Below are positions 36,701 to 47,381 of a stretch of 64,000 nt of DNA, one piece after another. Where the stretch lies: assembly GCA_026709085.1 (NCBI GenBank), contig JAPOTR010000004.1:1-64000 (forward strand), in the 5' to 3' direction. How positions within the stretch are numbered: the first letter of the stretch is position 1; the number at the start of each line of letters is the position of its first letter. A program made the translations under genes and the position numbers. Source of the DNA: Cyanobacteria bacterium MAG CAR3_bin_5. GTDB lineage: Bacteria; Cyanobacteriota; Cyanobacteriia; PCC-6307; Cyanobiaceae. The notes below the pieces were generated by a model. It was given only the letters and a program-made list of their open reading frames with translations. It made no database searches and was not told the DNA's origin.

Positions 36701-38348
36701 TCATCACCAGCTCTTCCCGCAGAGGGTCAATGGGGGGATTGGTGACCTGGGCAAACCGCTGCTTGAAGTAGTCGTACAGCAGGTGAGGCTTGTTGGAGAG
36801 AACAGCCAGGGGGATGTCGTCCCCCATGCAGAAGGTGGGCTCCTTCCGTTTGCCGGCCATGTCCTCGATGATGAGGTCCAGATCTTCGGCGGTGAAGCCG
36901 ACGGCGGTCTGCAATTGCAGCAGTTCCAGGTTGCTGAACAGGGGCTCCCCGTACCACGCCTGGGGCGCAAGCTGTTGCCGCAGTTGCAGCCATTGGCCGT
37001 AGGGATAGCGGCTGGCCGCTTCTTCCTTCACCTCCCAGTTGCGCAGCAGGCGGCCCTTCTCCAGGTCCACGGCCAACATCTGACCCGGACCCAGGCGCCC
37101 TTTCTCCACAATGGCGGCCTCGTCCAGTTCCACCACACCGGTCTCCGTCCCCATGACCACCAGCCCGTCCCGGGTGACGCAGTAGCGGGCCGGACGCAGA
37201 CCGTTGCGATCCAGACAGGCGCCGATCCAGCGCCCGTCGGTGAAGGCCAGCAGGGCGGGTCCGTCCCAGGCTTCCTGGATGCCGGCCCAGTAGGCATAAA
37301 AGTCTTGCAGTTGCCGGCGCCCCTCCAATTCCGGTTGCTGCTGAAACGCCTCCGGAACCAGGGTCATCAGGCTTTCAATGACGGGGCGACCGCTGCGCAC
37401 CATCAACTCCAGCATCCCGTCCAGGTTGGCGGAATCGCTGAAGGCGGGATTCACCACGGGATGCAGGTCCGACGCGGCGTCTTTCCAGACTTGCTTGAGG
37501 CCGTCCTGGGCTGCCAGGGCCCAGTTGATGTTCCCCAGCAGGGTATTGATTTCACCGTTATGGCCCAACAGGCGCATGGGCTGGGCCAGGGGCCAGCGGG
37601 GCAGGGTGTTGGTGCTGAACCGCCGATGGTAGACCGCGTAGGGAACGGCAAAGCGCTCGTCTTGCAGATCCCTGTAGAAAACCGGCAGCACTTCGGAGCG
37701 CACCATGCCCTTGTAAACCACCGTGCGGGTGCTCAGGGAGGCAAAGGAGACATGGCGACTCGCCTCCGTCCCCAATACGTCACCAAGGCGGGCGCCAATG
37801 CGGCGGCGGCAACGAAACAGCAGGCGCTCCAACGCTTCCTGGTCCCCATGGCCCTCATCGATGGAGAGGAGCCACTGCTCAATCACCGGACAACTGGCGG
37901 CGGCCATGGGACCCAGCACATCCCGGTCAACGGGCACCACCCGCCAGCCATGGCTGCGGAGGCCCAACCGGGCCGCCTGCTCCTCGCAAAGACGGCGGGT
38001 GGTGGAGCGGGCCTCCTCGTCCCTGGGCAGAAACACCATGCCCAAGGCGGGAATGTTCCCATCCGGCAGCGCCGCTACGGCAGGCCAGAGGGTCGACAGC
38101 AGGGGCCAGGGAATGGCGCAAAGCACACCGGCCCCGTCTCCGGAGTCCCGGTCACCGCCACAGCCGCCCCGGTGTTCCATGCAGGCAAGGCCCCCCAGGG
38201 CTTGCCGCAGGAGCCAGTGGCTGGCCCGGCCGTCCAGCCGGGCCAGAAACCCGACGCCACAGCCGTCCCGCTCTCCTTCCAGCCAATCGGGCCCGGAAGA
38301 GTCCTGGTAAGGCCAGTTGGAACAGGGGGATGGTGTGGACATTAACAA
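33702..38348 (-). CDS. glsF: Ferredoxin-dependent glutamate synthase (large subunit)
   Basis: Converts glutamine and 2-oxoglutarate to two glutamates. The 1548-residue single chain carries a glutamine amidotransferase domain beginning with the catalytic cysteine in [10 protein letters not shown] (residue 30, after propeptide removal). A central domain, an FMN-binding synthase domain ([20 protein letters not shown]) and a 3Fe-4S cluster region with the cysteines of [19 protein letters not shown] follow. The beta-helix domain ([20 protein letters not shown]) is C-terminal. No small NADPH subunit is adjacent, in line with ferredoxin as electron donor. It works with Amt in nitrogen assimilation and is divergent from the next gene. 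Confidence 0.96.
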   Translation of the reverse strand: [1548 protein letters not shown]

Positions 38349-38418
38349 CAGCCGGACTAAATTTTCAGGTTAGCCGCGAAGACGAAAATGACAGCGCCTT
38401 CCCTGGTTGTTCTGGCCA

Positions 38419-40296
38419 ATGGGTAATGCCGTTGGCCGGTTTGCAGCGCTGAGCGTTTCAAGTTCTTTGCTTTTCGGCCTGTTTGCCCCGGTTCGTGGGC
38501 AAAACTCGGCGCCCCCTGTTGCTCCACCGCCACGTCCCTCTCCGTCGACGGAGCAATTTCAGGCCGAGCCGCCAACCACACTGCCGCCACCCCCGCAGCC
38601 GCTTCAGGAGACGCAGAAGCCGGAATCCGGCCTGATCACCGGGGACACCATTGCAGTGAACGGCGCCGAACTCCACCTTCCATGGCGCCTTGAAGGAGAG
38701 TCGGGCTCCGGGCAGCGCCTTGTTGTACCGATTGACATCCTGACCCATCGGTTGGGGGCCAGGGTCAATCGTGGGGCGGATGGCCTGCAGTTGGCCTGGT
38801 TCGGCCATGTTGTCCCCTTGCAACAGGCCGATCCTCCCTTGGGGAGTGGGCCGTCGGCCGTGGACATTGCCCCCTTGGCGGAGCGCTTCCGCTGGCGGTT
38901 CACGGCGGCGGGTTCACGGCTGAATCTCAGGATTCCCCCACCACGACTGGTCAACGTGCGGCTGGGACAGTCCGCTGAACGGGTGCGGATCGTGCTGGAC
39001 TTCCTGGGTCCCGCTCCTTTCCGTGTTGAGGACAGGGCGTTGCTGGTGGAGATGCGCTCCCGGGATGTGCATCTGCGGGAGATGGAGACCCTCGGCATTC
39101 CCCACCAGTGGACACCGGGTCTGCTGAACCTGCACACAACAATCCTCAGCTCCGACAGCCGCGTTCTCACTCTCGGCAGCCCGGAGCGTCTTGTTCTGGA
39201 TCTGTCCTATGAGGACTTTCTCGCCCTTCGGATCCTGGGGCCGACAGGGGGGCAAGCCGTTCTCCCACCCCTCAAGCAGTTCCGACTCAATGCCAGGGTC
39301 CTGACCCTGGGCCAGAGGAGATTTCGCGTCCACAGCGTGGCCCTGGACCTGACCAACCCATCGGTCACCATGCTGCCCCTGACCGGAGCCCACGGCATGG
39401 GCGGGCTCGATTCTCTCCAGGCGCTGGCCAAGACATGGCAAGCGGATCTGGCCATCAACGGCGGCTATTTCAACCGCATTCGCAAACTGCCGTTGGGGGC
39501 CATCAAGCGGCAGGGTTATTGGCTTTCCGGGCCGATTCTCGGCCGCGGAGCGATTGGCTGGGGATCGGGGAAGCGTCCGGTGTTCGGGCGGTTGACAATG
39601 AAAGAGACGGTGACGGGACCCAGGGGCTCCATCACCGTCAGTCACCTGAATAGTGGCTACGTCCAGAAAGGGGTGGCGCGCTATACCCACCACTGGGGCA
39701 GCCATTATCATCCCCTCACCCAGGGGGAGACCGGTTTCCTGGTGCGAGGCAACCGGGTGGTGCGCCACTTTGCCGCTTTTCAACTCAAGGGCGGCGTTGC
39801 TCTTGCCCCTGAAAGCTGGTTGCTGGTGGCCCGCAGCGGCGCCAGCCTGCCGCTGCGGCTTGGTGATTCGGTTGTCCTTGATCAACGGCTGACCCCCGGA
39901 GTCTTTGGCCAGCAGCCCCATGTTCTGGGGGCCGGTCCTCTCCTGTTGCAGGGCGGTCGGCCGGTGCTGAATGCGGGTCTGGAGCGCTTTAGTCCCCAGT
40001 TTCAGAGGGAGCAGGCGCCCCGTAGCGTGGTGGCCTGGGGTCAGGATCAGCTATGGCTCCTCACGGTCCAGGGTCTGGGCAATTCCGGACCCACCCTCAA
40101 GGAAGCTGGCCGCCTGGCCCGGCAGTTGGGCATGGAGGACGCCCTCAATCTCGATGGCGGCAGTTCCACCACGTTGGTGTTCCGGGGGGTCACCACCGTG
40201 CGGGGGCGGGGCGTGGATTCCCGGGTCCATAACGGTTTGGGTGTGGTGGTTCGCGAGCCGCCGGGCGAGAATGGTTCGCAACGCAGCCGCAACTGA
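38419..40296 (+). CDS. Phosphodiester glycosidase family protein with AMIN-like N-terminal region
   Basis: About 625 residues. A likely signal peptide, FAALSVSSSLLFGLFAPVRG, is followed by a proline-rich linker. The middle has an AMIN-like domain around VRIVLDFLGPAPFRVEDRAL, a type that binds cell-envelope components. The C-terminus is a NAGPA/DUF2233 domain, DLAINGGYFNRIRKLPLGAI and, near the end, DALNLDGGSSTTLVF. NAGPA-family enzymes remove N-acetylglucosamine caps from phosphodiesters; the substrate here is unknown. ATG at 38419 is preferred over TTG at 38407. It is divergent from glsF. Confidence 0.8.
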   Translation: MGNAVGRFAALSVSSSLLFGLFAPVRGQNSAPPVAPPPRPSPSTEQFQAEPPTTLPPPPQPLQETQKPESGLITGDTIAVNGAELHLPWRLEGESGSGQRLVVPIDILTHRLGARVNRGADGLQLAWFGHVVPLQQADPPLGSGPSAVDIAPLAERFRWRFTAAGSRLNLRIPPPRLVNVRLGQSAERVRIVLDFLGPAPFRVEDRALLVEMRSRDVHLREMETLGIPHQWTPGLLNLHTTILSSDSRVLTLGSPERLVLDLSYEDFLALRILGPTGGQAVLPPLKQFRLNARVLTLGQRRFRVHSVALDLTNPSVTMLPLTGAHGMGGLDSLQALAKTWQADLAINGGYFNRIRKLPLGAIKRQGYWLSGPILGRGAIGWGSGKRPVFGRLTMKETVTGPRGSITVSHLNSGYVQKGVARYTHHWGSHYHPLTQGETGFLVRGNRVVRHFAAFQLKGGVALAPESWLLVARSGASLPLRLGDSVVLDQRLTPGVFGQQPHVLGAGPLLLQGGRPVLNAGLERFSPQFQREQAPRSVVAWGQDQLWLLTVQGLGNSGPTLKEAGRLARQLGMEDALNLDGGSSTTLVFRGVTTVRGRGVDSRVHNGLGVVVREPPGENGSQRSRN

Positions 40297-40305
40297 GGAA
40301 CCACC

Positions 40306-40677
40306 ATGACCAGACACACCCCGTTCCAGATCACCCCCCAGGCCGCTGCGGAACTGAGCCGCCAGGCTGCCCTCACGTCCCGCCCGGGGGTTGCCAGCCT
40401 GGAGTTGCAACCCGGTGGATGCCAGAGCTGGGTCTTGATCATCCGCGCCGGTATCGTGGTAGGCGAGCCCATGGCCCGCACGGACGGCATGACCCTTTGG
40501 GCAAACCAGAACACCGTCAACCAACTGGAATCCATGCATCTGGACCACCACCACGACCTTCGCGGCGGCGGTTTCATCCTTCGCGGCCCCAAGGACGTGC
40601 AGTTTTGCACCTGTGGCATCGGCTTCAGCCGCCCAGCCAAGGGGCCGATCCAAGGCAGTGATGCGGTAAAGTTGTAG
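40306..40677 (+). CDS. IscA/HesB-like A-type carrier family protein
   Basis: 123 residues. The fold is recognisable as HesB/IscA, with [16 protein letters not shown] at the start. Of the three cluster cysteines, one is in GGCQSW and two are in [10 protein letters not shown]. The family's usual GCSG and NxCGCG forms are altered, so cluster handling might differ. It is nine bases after the glycosidase stop and 38 bases before rpsL. Possibly an Fe-S assembly accessory. Confidence 0.75.
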   Translation: MTRHTPFQITPQAAAELSRQAALTSRPGVASLELQPGGCQSWVLIIRAGIVVGEPMARTDGMTLWANQNTVNQLESMHLDHHHDLRGGGFILRGPKDVQFCTCGIGFSRPAKGPIQGSDAVKL

Positions 40678-40715
40678 ATTGTGCGACCACGCCGCGGTTT
40701 ATTACCAGGCCTCGA

Positions 40716-41090
40716 ATGCCCACGATCCAGCAACTCATCCGTACCGAGCGCTCTCGGCTGAGAGACAAGACCAAATCCCCCGCCCTGCGGTCTTGCCCCG
40801 GGCGGCGGGGCGTGTGTACCCGGGTGTACACATCAACTCCCAAAAAGCCCAACTCCGCGCTGCGGAAGGTGGCCCGGGTGCGGCTCACCTCGGGCTTCGA
40901 GGTGACCGCCTACATCGGTGGGGAGGGCCATAACCTGCAAGAACACTCCGTGGTGCTGATTCGCGGAGGGCGGGTCAAGGATCTTCCGGGTGTGCGCTAT
41001 CACATCATTCGCGGCACCCTGGATACGGCAGGGGTCAAGGACCGTCGCCAATCCCGCTCCAAATACGGGGCAAAGCAACCCAAGGAGTGA
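40716..41090 (+). CDS. rpsL: 30S ribosomal protein S12
   Basis: 124 residues, full length. It shows the conserved [40 protein letters not shown] and a basic C-terminus, [14 protein letters not shown]. It opens the str operon (rpsL-rpsG-fusA-tuf-rpsJ). The lysine in [10 protein letters not shown] and the KDLPGVRY segment are those altered in streptomycin-resistant mutants of other bacteria; both appear wild type here. Confidence 0.98.
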   Translation: MPTIQQLIRTERSRLRDKTKSPALRSCPGRRGVCTRVYTSTPKKPNSALRKVARVRLTSGFEVTAYIGGEGHNLQEHSVVLIRGGRVKDLPGVRYHIIRGTLDTAGVKDRRQSRSKYGAKQPKE

Positions 41091-41153
41091 CCCGCGCAAG
41101 GCCTGCTCCGCCATCGTTCAATTTCCCACTGACTTTTCCACTGTCTCCACCCC

Positions 41154-41624
41154 ATGTCCCGCCGCAATACCGCCGAGAAGCGTCCGGTTACGCCCGATCC
41201 ACGTTTCAATAACCGTCTGGCCGCCATGCTGGTGGCCAGACTCATGAAAAGCGGCAAGAAGTCCACGGCGCAGAGGATTCTGTATGAAGCCCTCGATCTG
41301 GTGGGGGAGCGCACAGGCGGCGACCCCGTCACCCTGTTCGAGACTGCCATTTGCAACATCACCCCCCTTGTGGAAGTGCGGGCTCGGCGCGTCGGTGGCG
41401 CCACCTACCAAGTCCCCATGGAGGTGCGCCCGGAGCGGGGCACAGCCATGGCCCTGCGTTGGTTGGTGAACTACTCCCGGGCCCGCTCCGGGCGCTCCAT
41501 GGCCCAGAAGCTGGCGGGGGAGTTGATGGATGCCGCCAATGAAACCGGCAGTGCCGTCCGCAAACGGGAAGAAACCCACAAGATGGCGGAAGCCAACAAA
41601 GCCTTCGCCCACTACCGCTACTGA
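41154..41624 (+). CDS. rpsG: 30S ribosomal protein S7
   Basis: 156 residues, the normal length. [20 protein letters not shown] starts the protein and [20 protein letters not shown] is the conserved core. The C-terminal [17 protein letters not shown] is complete. In many bacteria S7 represses translation of the str mRNA. The hairpin 12 bases after its stop may be of that kind, though no S7 target can be claimed. Confidence 0.98.
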   Translation: MSRRNTAEKRPVTPDPRFNNRLAAMLVARLMKSGKKSTAQRILYEALDLVGERTGGDPVTLFETAICNITPLVEVRARRVGGATYQVPMEVRPERGTAMALRWLVNYSRARSGRSMAQKLAGELMDAANETGSAVRKREETHKMAEANKAFAHYRY

Positions 41625-41635
41625 CCGTCCTTCCC

Positions 41636-41677
41636 CTGACGTTGTACCCCAGGTTCCATGGGCGGGTCCAACGTCAG
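41636..41677 (+). promoter_or_regulatory. Hairpin between rpsG and fusA
   Basis: CTGACGTTG (41636-41644) pairs perfectly with CAACGTCAG (41669-41677). Inside, after one mismatch, ACCC can pair with GGGT, extending the stem by four pairs. It lies in the 118-base gap between rpsG and fusA, about 65 bases before the fusA GTG start. No T-run follows, so it looks like an mRNA-stability or translational control element rather than a full terminator. Confidence 0.5.
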
Positions 41678-41742
41678 AGGAACGGGTTTGTCTGTAGAAT
41701 TGCACCGCCCTCGGTCAGAAGCACACACTTCGGAGGTTTTCC

Positions 41743-43818
<2,076 letters not shown>

Positions 43819-43865
43819 TTTCCATCCCTCACCTGACCTGAAAACCTCCCCGATTCTTTCCATCA

Positions 43866-45095
43866 ATGGCACGCGAGAAGTTCGAGCGGAACAAGCCCCA
43901 CGTCAACATCGGCACCGTCGGCCATGTTGACCACGGCAAAACCACCCTGACCGCTGCAATCACCAACGTCCTGGCGGCCCGCGGCAGCGCCCTGGCCCAG
44001 GCCTACGACGACATTGACGGCGCTCCTGAAGAAAAGGAGCGTGGCATCACTATTAACACGGCCCACGTGGAGTACGAGACGGAGAGCCGTCACTACGCCC
44101 ACGTGGACTGCCCCGGTCATGCGGACTACGTGAAAAACATGATCACGGGGGCCGCCCAGATGGATGGCGCCATCCTGGTGGTGGCCGGTACGGACGGCCC
44201 CATGGCCCAGACCCGGGAGCACATTCTCCTAGCCAAGCAGGTGGGTGTTCCCGCATTGGTGGTCTTTGTCAACAAGAGAGACATGGTTGACGACGAGGAG
44301 TTGCTGGAACTGGTGGAACTGGAAATCCGGGAACTCCTCAGCAAATACGAGTTTCCGGGAGATGACATCCCGGTGGTCATGGGTTCCGGCTTGAAAGCCC
44401 TGGAGGCCGTCCAAGAGGGCGCCACCGGTGAGCGGGGAAAGGATCCGTGGATTGACGGCATCCTGGATCTCATGGATGCCGTGGATGAAAGCATCCCCGA
44501 ACCGGAGCGGGAAGTAGACAAGCCTTTCCTGATGGCTGTTGAAGACGTGTTCTCCATCACGGGCCGCGGCACCGTGGCCACCGGCCGGATTGAGCGCGGC
44601 GTGGTCAAGGTCAACGAAGAAGTGGAGATCGTTGGCTTGAAGGACACCCGCAAGACCACGGTCACCGGCGTGGAAATGTTCCGCAAGCTGTTGGACGAGG
44701 GCATGGCCGGCGATAACGTTGGTCTGCTCCTGCGGGGCATTCAGAAGAATGACGTGGAGCGCGGCATGGTTCTGGTGAAGCCCGGCTCCATCACGCCCCA
44801 CACCAAGTTCGAAGGGGAGGTGTATGTGCTGACCAAGGAAGAAGGCGGCCGCCACACCCCCTTCTTCGCTGGTTATCGTCCCCAGTTCTACATCCGCACC
44901 ACGGACGTGACGGGCCAGATCACCGAATTCACGGCTGACGACGGCTCCAAGGCGGAGATGGTGATGCCTGGCGACCGCATCAAGATGACCGGCGAGTTGA
45001 TTGTGCCGGTGGCCATTGAGAAGGGCATGCGCTTTGCCATTCGCGAAGGTGGTCGCACCATTGGCGCCGGCGTGGTCTCCAAGATCATTGCCTGA
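43866..45095 (+). CDS. tuf: Elongation factor Tu
   Basis: GTPase delivering aminoacyl-tRNA to the ribosome. P-loop [14 protein letters not shown], switch [22 protein letters not shown] and [20 protein letters not shown] are present; the usual NKxD motif is NKRD here. At 409 residues it is of the slightly longer cyanobacterial/plastid form, and [20 protein letters not shown] marks the extra segment. It is 47 bases after fusA. This is the only tuf copy in the window. Confidence 0.98.
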   Translation: MAREKFERNKPHVNIGTVGHVDHGKTTLTAAITNVLAARGSALAQAYDDIDGAPEEKERGITINTAHVEYETESRHYAHVDCPGHADYVKNMITGAAQMDGAILVVAGTDGPMAQTREHILLAKQVGVPALVVFVNKRDMVDDEELLELVELEIRELLSKYEFPGDDIPVVMGSGLKALEAVQEGATGERGKDPWIDGILDLMDAVDESIPEPEREVDKPFLMAVEDVFSITGRGTVATGRIERGVVKVNEEVEIVGLKDTRKTTVTGVEMFRKLLDEGMAGDNVGLLLRGIQKNDVERGMVLVKPGSITPHTKFEGEVYVLTKEEGGRHTPFFAGYRPQFYIRTTDVTGQITEFTADDGSKAEMVMPGDRIKMTGELIVPVAIEKGMRFAIREGGRTIGAGVVSKIIA

Positions 45096-45112
45096 GACGA
45101 TTTACGGAGGAC

Positions 45113-45132
45113 GGGCCTTCCCTTGAAGGCCC
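45113..45132 (+). terminator. Hairpin between tuf and rpsJ
   Basis: GGGCCTT-CCCTTG-AAGGCCC is a perfect 7-pair stem 18 bases after the tuf stop, followed by TGAAAACCC rather than a T-run. It may cause partial termination or processing before rpsJ. Confidence 0.45.
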
Positions 45133-45226
45133 TGAAAACCCTCGCTGCGACTGGTTGCCCGCTCCCGCCCCGCACCTTGACAACTCCCCCCTCCATGGCC
45201 ACCACCACCACCTCTGAGCCCTTGCA

Positions 45227-45547
45227 ATGACCAGAACCCTCGCACAGCAGAAGATTCGTATTCGCCTCAAAGCCTTTGACCGAAGGATGCTGGACATCTC
45301 CTGCGAGAAGATCATCGATACCGCAGACCGCACGGCAGCCACGGCCATTGGACCCATTTCTCTGCCCACCAAGCGGAAGATCTACTGTGTGTTGCGTTCT
45401 CCCCACGTGGACAAGGATTCGCGAGAGCACTTTGAAACCCGCACCCATCGGCGGCTAATTGATATCTACAACCCTTCCTCAAAGACAATCGACGCCCTCA
45501 TGAAGTTGAACCTGCCCAGTGGGGTGGACATCGAGGTCAAGCTCTAG
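45227..45547 (+). CDS. rpsJ: 30S ribosomal protein S10
   Basis: 106 residues. [40 protein letters not shown] and [20 protein letters not shown] are classical S10 segments. In cyanobacteria rpsJ closes the str operon rather than opening the S10 operon, as here. S10 also acts as NusE in antitermination. Confidence 0.98.
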   Translation: MTRTLAQQKIRIRLKAFDRRMLDISCEKIIDTADRTAATAIGPISLPTKRKIYCVLRSPHVDKDSREHFETRTHRRLIDIYNPSSKTIDALMKLNLPSGVDIEVKL

Positions 45548-45597
45548 CCACCACGCCTCAAGCCCCATCTGTCTAAGGTCGAACAACTTGCTGCCCT

Positions 45598-46251
45598 ATG
45601 GCCATGACCAAGCCACTGGCGGTCAGAGAGCTTCCCCTGTTTCTGTTGTCCGGGGTGGTGCTGTTTCCCCGTGAAGTGCTTCCCCTGCACATTTTCGAGT
45701 ACCGCTACCGGATCATGCTGAAGACGGTTCTGGAGGCTGATCAGCGCTTTGGGGTGATCAACTGTGATCCTGAGACGGGTGAACCCAGTACCGTGGGCTG
45801 CTGCACGGAAATCCTCCAGCACCATCCTATGGAGCGTGATCGCAGCGCCATTGTCACCAGGGGCCAGCAACGTTTCCGCGTCTTGAACCGGGTCCGGGAC
45901 ACACCCTTCTGCATTGGTCTTGTCAGTTGGCTGGAAGACGGTCCCCCCACAGCGGATCTCACAGGCCTTGTCCGGAACGTCCATAGCGCCCTTGGCGATG
46001 TTGTCAAGCTTTCCGCCAAGCTCTCCGGCAAGAGTTTTCGCCTGCCCGAAGATATACCCTTAGACCCTGAGGAGATGTCGTTCTGGCTGGCTTCCCGTCT
46101 GGATAATGCAACGGCAGCCCAGCAGCGTCTCCTGGAGATCACGGATACAGCGGACCGCTTGCAGCAGGAATATGCCCTGCTGGACCAAGCCCGCCGACAG
46201 TTGGCCGCACGCACAGTGCTCAAAGACCTGGAACAGGGAACCAAAAACTAG
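45598..46251 (+). CDS. Lon N-terminal (substrate-binding) domain protein
   Basis: 217 residues. Only the Lon N domain is present: LPLFLLSGVVLFPREVLPLH followed by IFEYRYRIMLKTVLEADQRF and, later, GCCTEILQHHPMERDRSAIV. No AAA or protease domain follows. The C-terminus has a coiled-coil-like stretch, RLQQEYALLDQARRQLAART. Stand-alone Lon-N proteins are widespread in cyanobacteria and plants; their role is unclear. It is 50 bases downstream of rpsJ. Confidence 0.9.
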   Translation: MAMTKPLAVRELPLFLLSGVVLFPREVLPLHIFEYRYRIMLKTVLEADQRFGVINCDPETGEPSTVGCCTEILQHHPMERDRSAIVTRGQQRFRVLNRVRDTPFCIGLVSWLEDGPPTADLTGLVRNVHSALGDVVKLSAKLSGKSFRLPEDIPLDPEEMSFWLASRLDNATAAQQRLLEITDTADRLQQEYALLDQARRQLAARTVLKDLEQGTKN

Positions 46252-46262
46252 AGGCCCCGTTC

Positions 46263-47237
46263 ATGACCTGGCTTCTGCCCCTGATCGGCGGCGCTCTGGC
46301 GCTGGTGCTTTGCGCCTATCTGGCCGCAAGGCGTCCCTATCGATCTCCGCAAAGTGTGGCCGCCAATTACGACCACTGGACCCGTGACGGCCTCTTGGAA
46401 AGGCTTTGGGGGGACCACATCCATCTCGGCTACTACGGTGATCCTCCCCAGCCCCAGGATTTCCGGGCCAGCAAAGCAAGACTGGTCCATGAAATGGTTC
46501 AGTGGGCCGGTCTTCACCGGCTACCTCCGGGCAGTCGCCTCCTGGACGTGGGTTGCGGCATTGGGGGCAGCGCCCGGATTCTGGCCCGGGATTACGGCTT
46601 TGACGTTCTGGGCATCAGCATCAGCAGTCAACAGATCGACCGGGCCCGGGCATTGACGCCGGCACACCTGCCCTGCCGTTTTGCCGTGATGGACGCCTTG
46701 GCCATGCCCATGGCGGACGGGTGGTTCGATGCGGTCTGGACCGTGGAAGCGGCGCCCCACATTGCCAACAAGCAAGGCTTTGCCAATGAACTGCTGCGCC
46801 TCCTGCGACCAGGTGGTCAGTTGGTGATGGCGGATTGGAATCAGCGAGATCCCCGCCGCCAGCCGCCGAGCCGTCTGGAGCGGATGGTTCTGAACGTTCT
46901 GCTGACCCAGTGGGGGCATGCCGCCTTTGCCAGCATGGAGGCGGTCCGGGAGCACCTGCAGACCGGCCCCTATGGCTGTGTCAACCTGCACAGCGCGGAT
47001 TGGAGCCGGGCCACGTTGCCGGCATGGCCGGAGGCCATCCGGGAAGGCTTCAGACGACCATGGGCCGTGCTCTCCCTGGGACCAGGGGCGGTGGCGCAGG
47101 GTCTTCGGGAGGCGCCCACCATCCTGCTCATGGCCTGGGCTTGGCGCCGTGGGCTGATGCGTTTCGGGGTGTTTCGCGCAGAGCGCGCAGGATCCGCTGG
47201 CGATGATAAATCCATTGCCCACAGGCCGTCACGGTGA
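46263..47237 (+). CDS. MPBQ/MSBQ-type methyltransferase (plastoquinone/tocopherol pathway)
   Basis: 324 residues. An N-terminal membrane anchor (LPLIGGALALVLCAYLAARR) precedes a class I SAM methyltransferase domain with LDVGCGIGGSARILARDYGF (motif I), FDAVWTVEAAPHI and LLRLLRPGGQLVMADWNQRD. The segments DHWTRDGLLERLWGDHIHLG and YYGDPP closely resemble Synechocystis Sll0418, which methylates 2-methyl-6-phytyl/solanesyl-benzoquinol. The C-terminus (EAPTILLMAWAWRRGLMRFG) also matches. It overlaps the convergent DUF3188 gene by 110 bases. Confidence 0.85.
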   Translation: MTWLLPLIGGALALVLCAYLAARRPYRSPQSVAANYDHWTRDGLLERLWGDHIHLGYYGDPPQPQDFRASKARLVHEMVQWAGLHRLPPGSRLLDVGCGIGGSARILARDYGFDVLGISISSQQIDRARALTPAHLPCRFAVMDALAMPMADGWFDAVWTVEAAPHIANKQGFANELLRLLRPGGQLVMADWNQRDPRRQPPSRLERMVLNVLLTQWGHAAFASMEAVREHLQTGPYGCVNLHSADWSRATLPAWPEAIREGFRRPWAVLSLGPGAVAQGLREAPTILLMAWAWRRGLMRFGVFRAERAGSAGDDKSIAHRPSR

Positions 47238-47379
47238 GTCCGGCGCCAATCACCATCATGGGGATGGTTTGCAGCTTTTCGCTGTCGGTGCGTTGCAGAC
47301 CGGCCAGCAAACCCAGGCACACCATGGCGGGAGCAGCCATGGCCACCAGCCGGGAGAAGGGATGGGGCGGTGTATTCAC
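47128..47379 (-). CDS. DUF3188 family small membrane protein
   Basis: 83 residues with two helices (RLVAMAAPAMVCLGLLAGLQ and IPMMVIGAGLTVTACGQWIY) separated by a short loop containing RTDSEKLQT. This pattern is typical of DUF3188, a cyanobacteria-restricted family of unknown function. Its last 110 bases run antisense to the end of the methyltransferase gene. It starts immediately after the stop of the upstream M20 gene on the same strand, so it is probably co-transcribed. Confidence 0.7.
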   Translation of the reverse strand: MNTPPHPFSRLVAMAAPAMVCLGLLAGLQRTDSEKLQTIPMMVIGAGLTVTACGQWIYHRQRILRALRETPRNASAHGAKPRP

Positions 47380-47381
47380 AA

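Noticed and set aside
44270-44300. NKRD in EF-Tu as a damaging change
   Set aside because: Only the N, K and D of NKxD are required, so this is ordinary variation.
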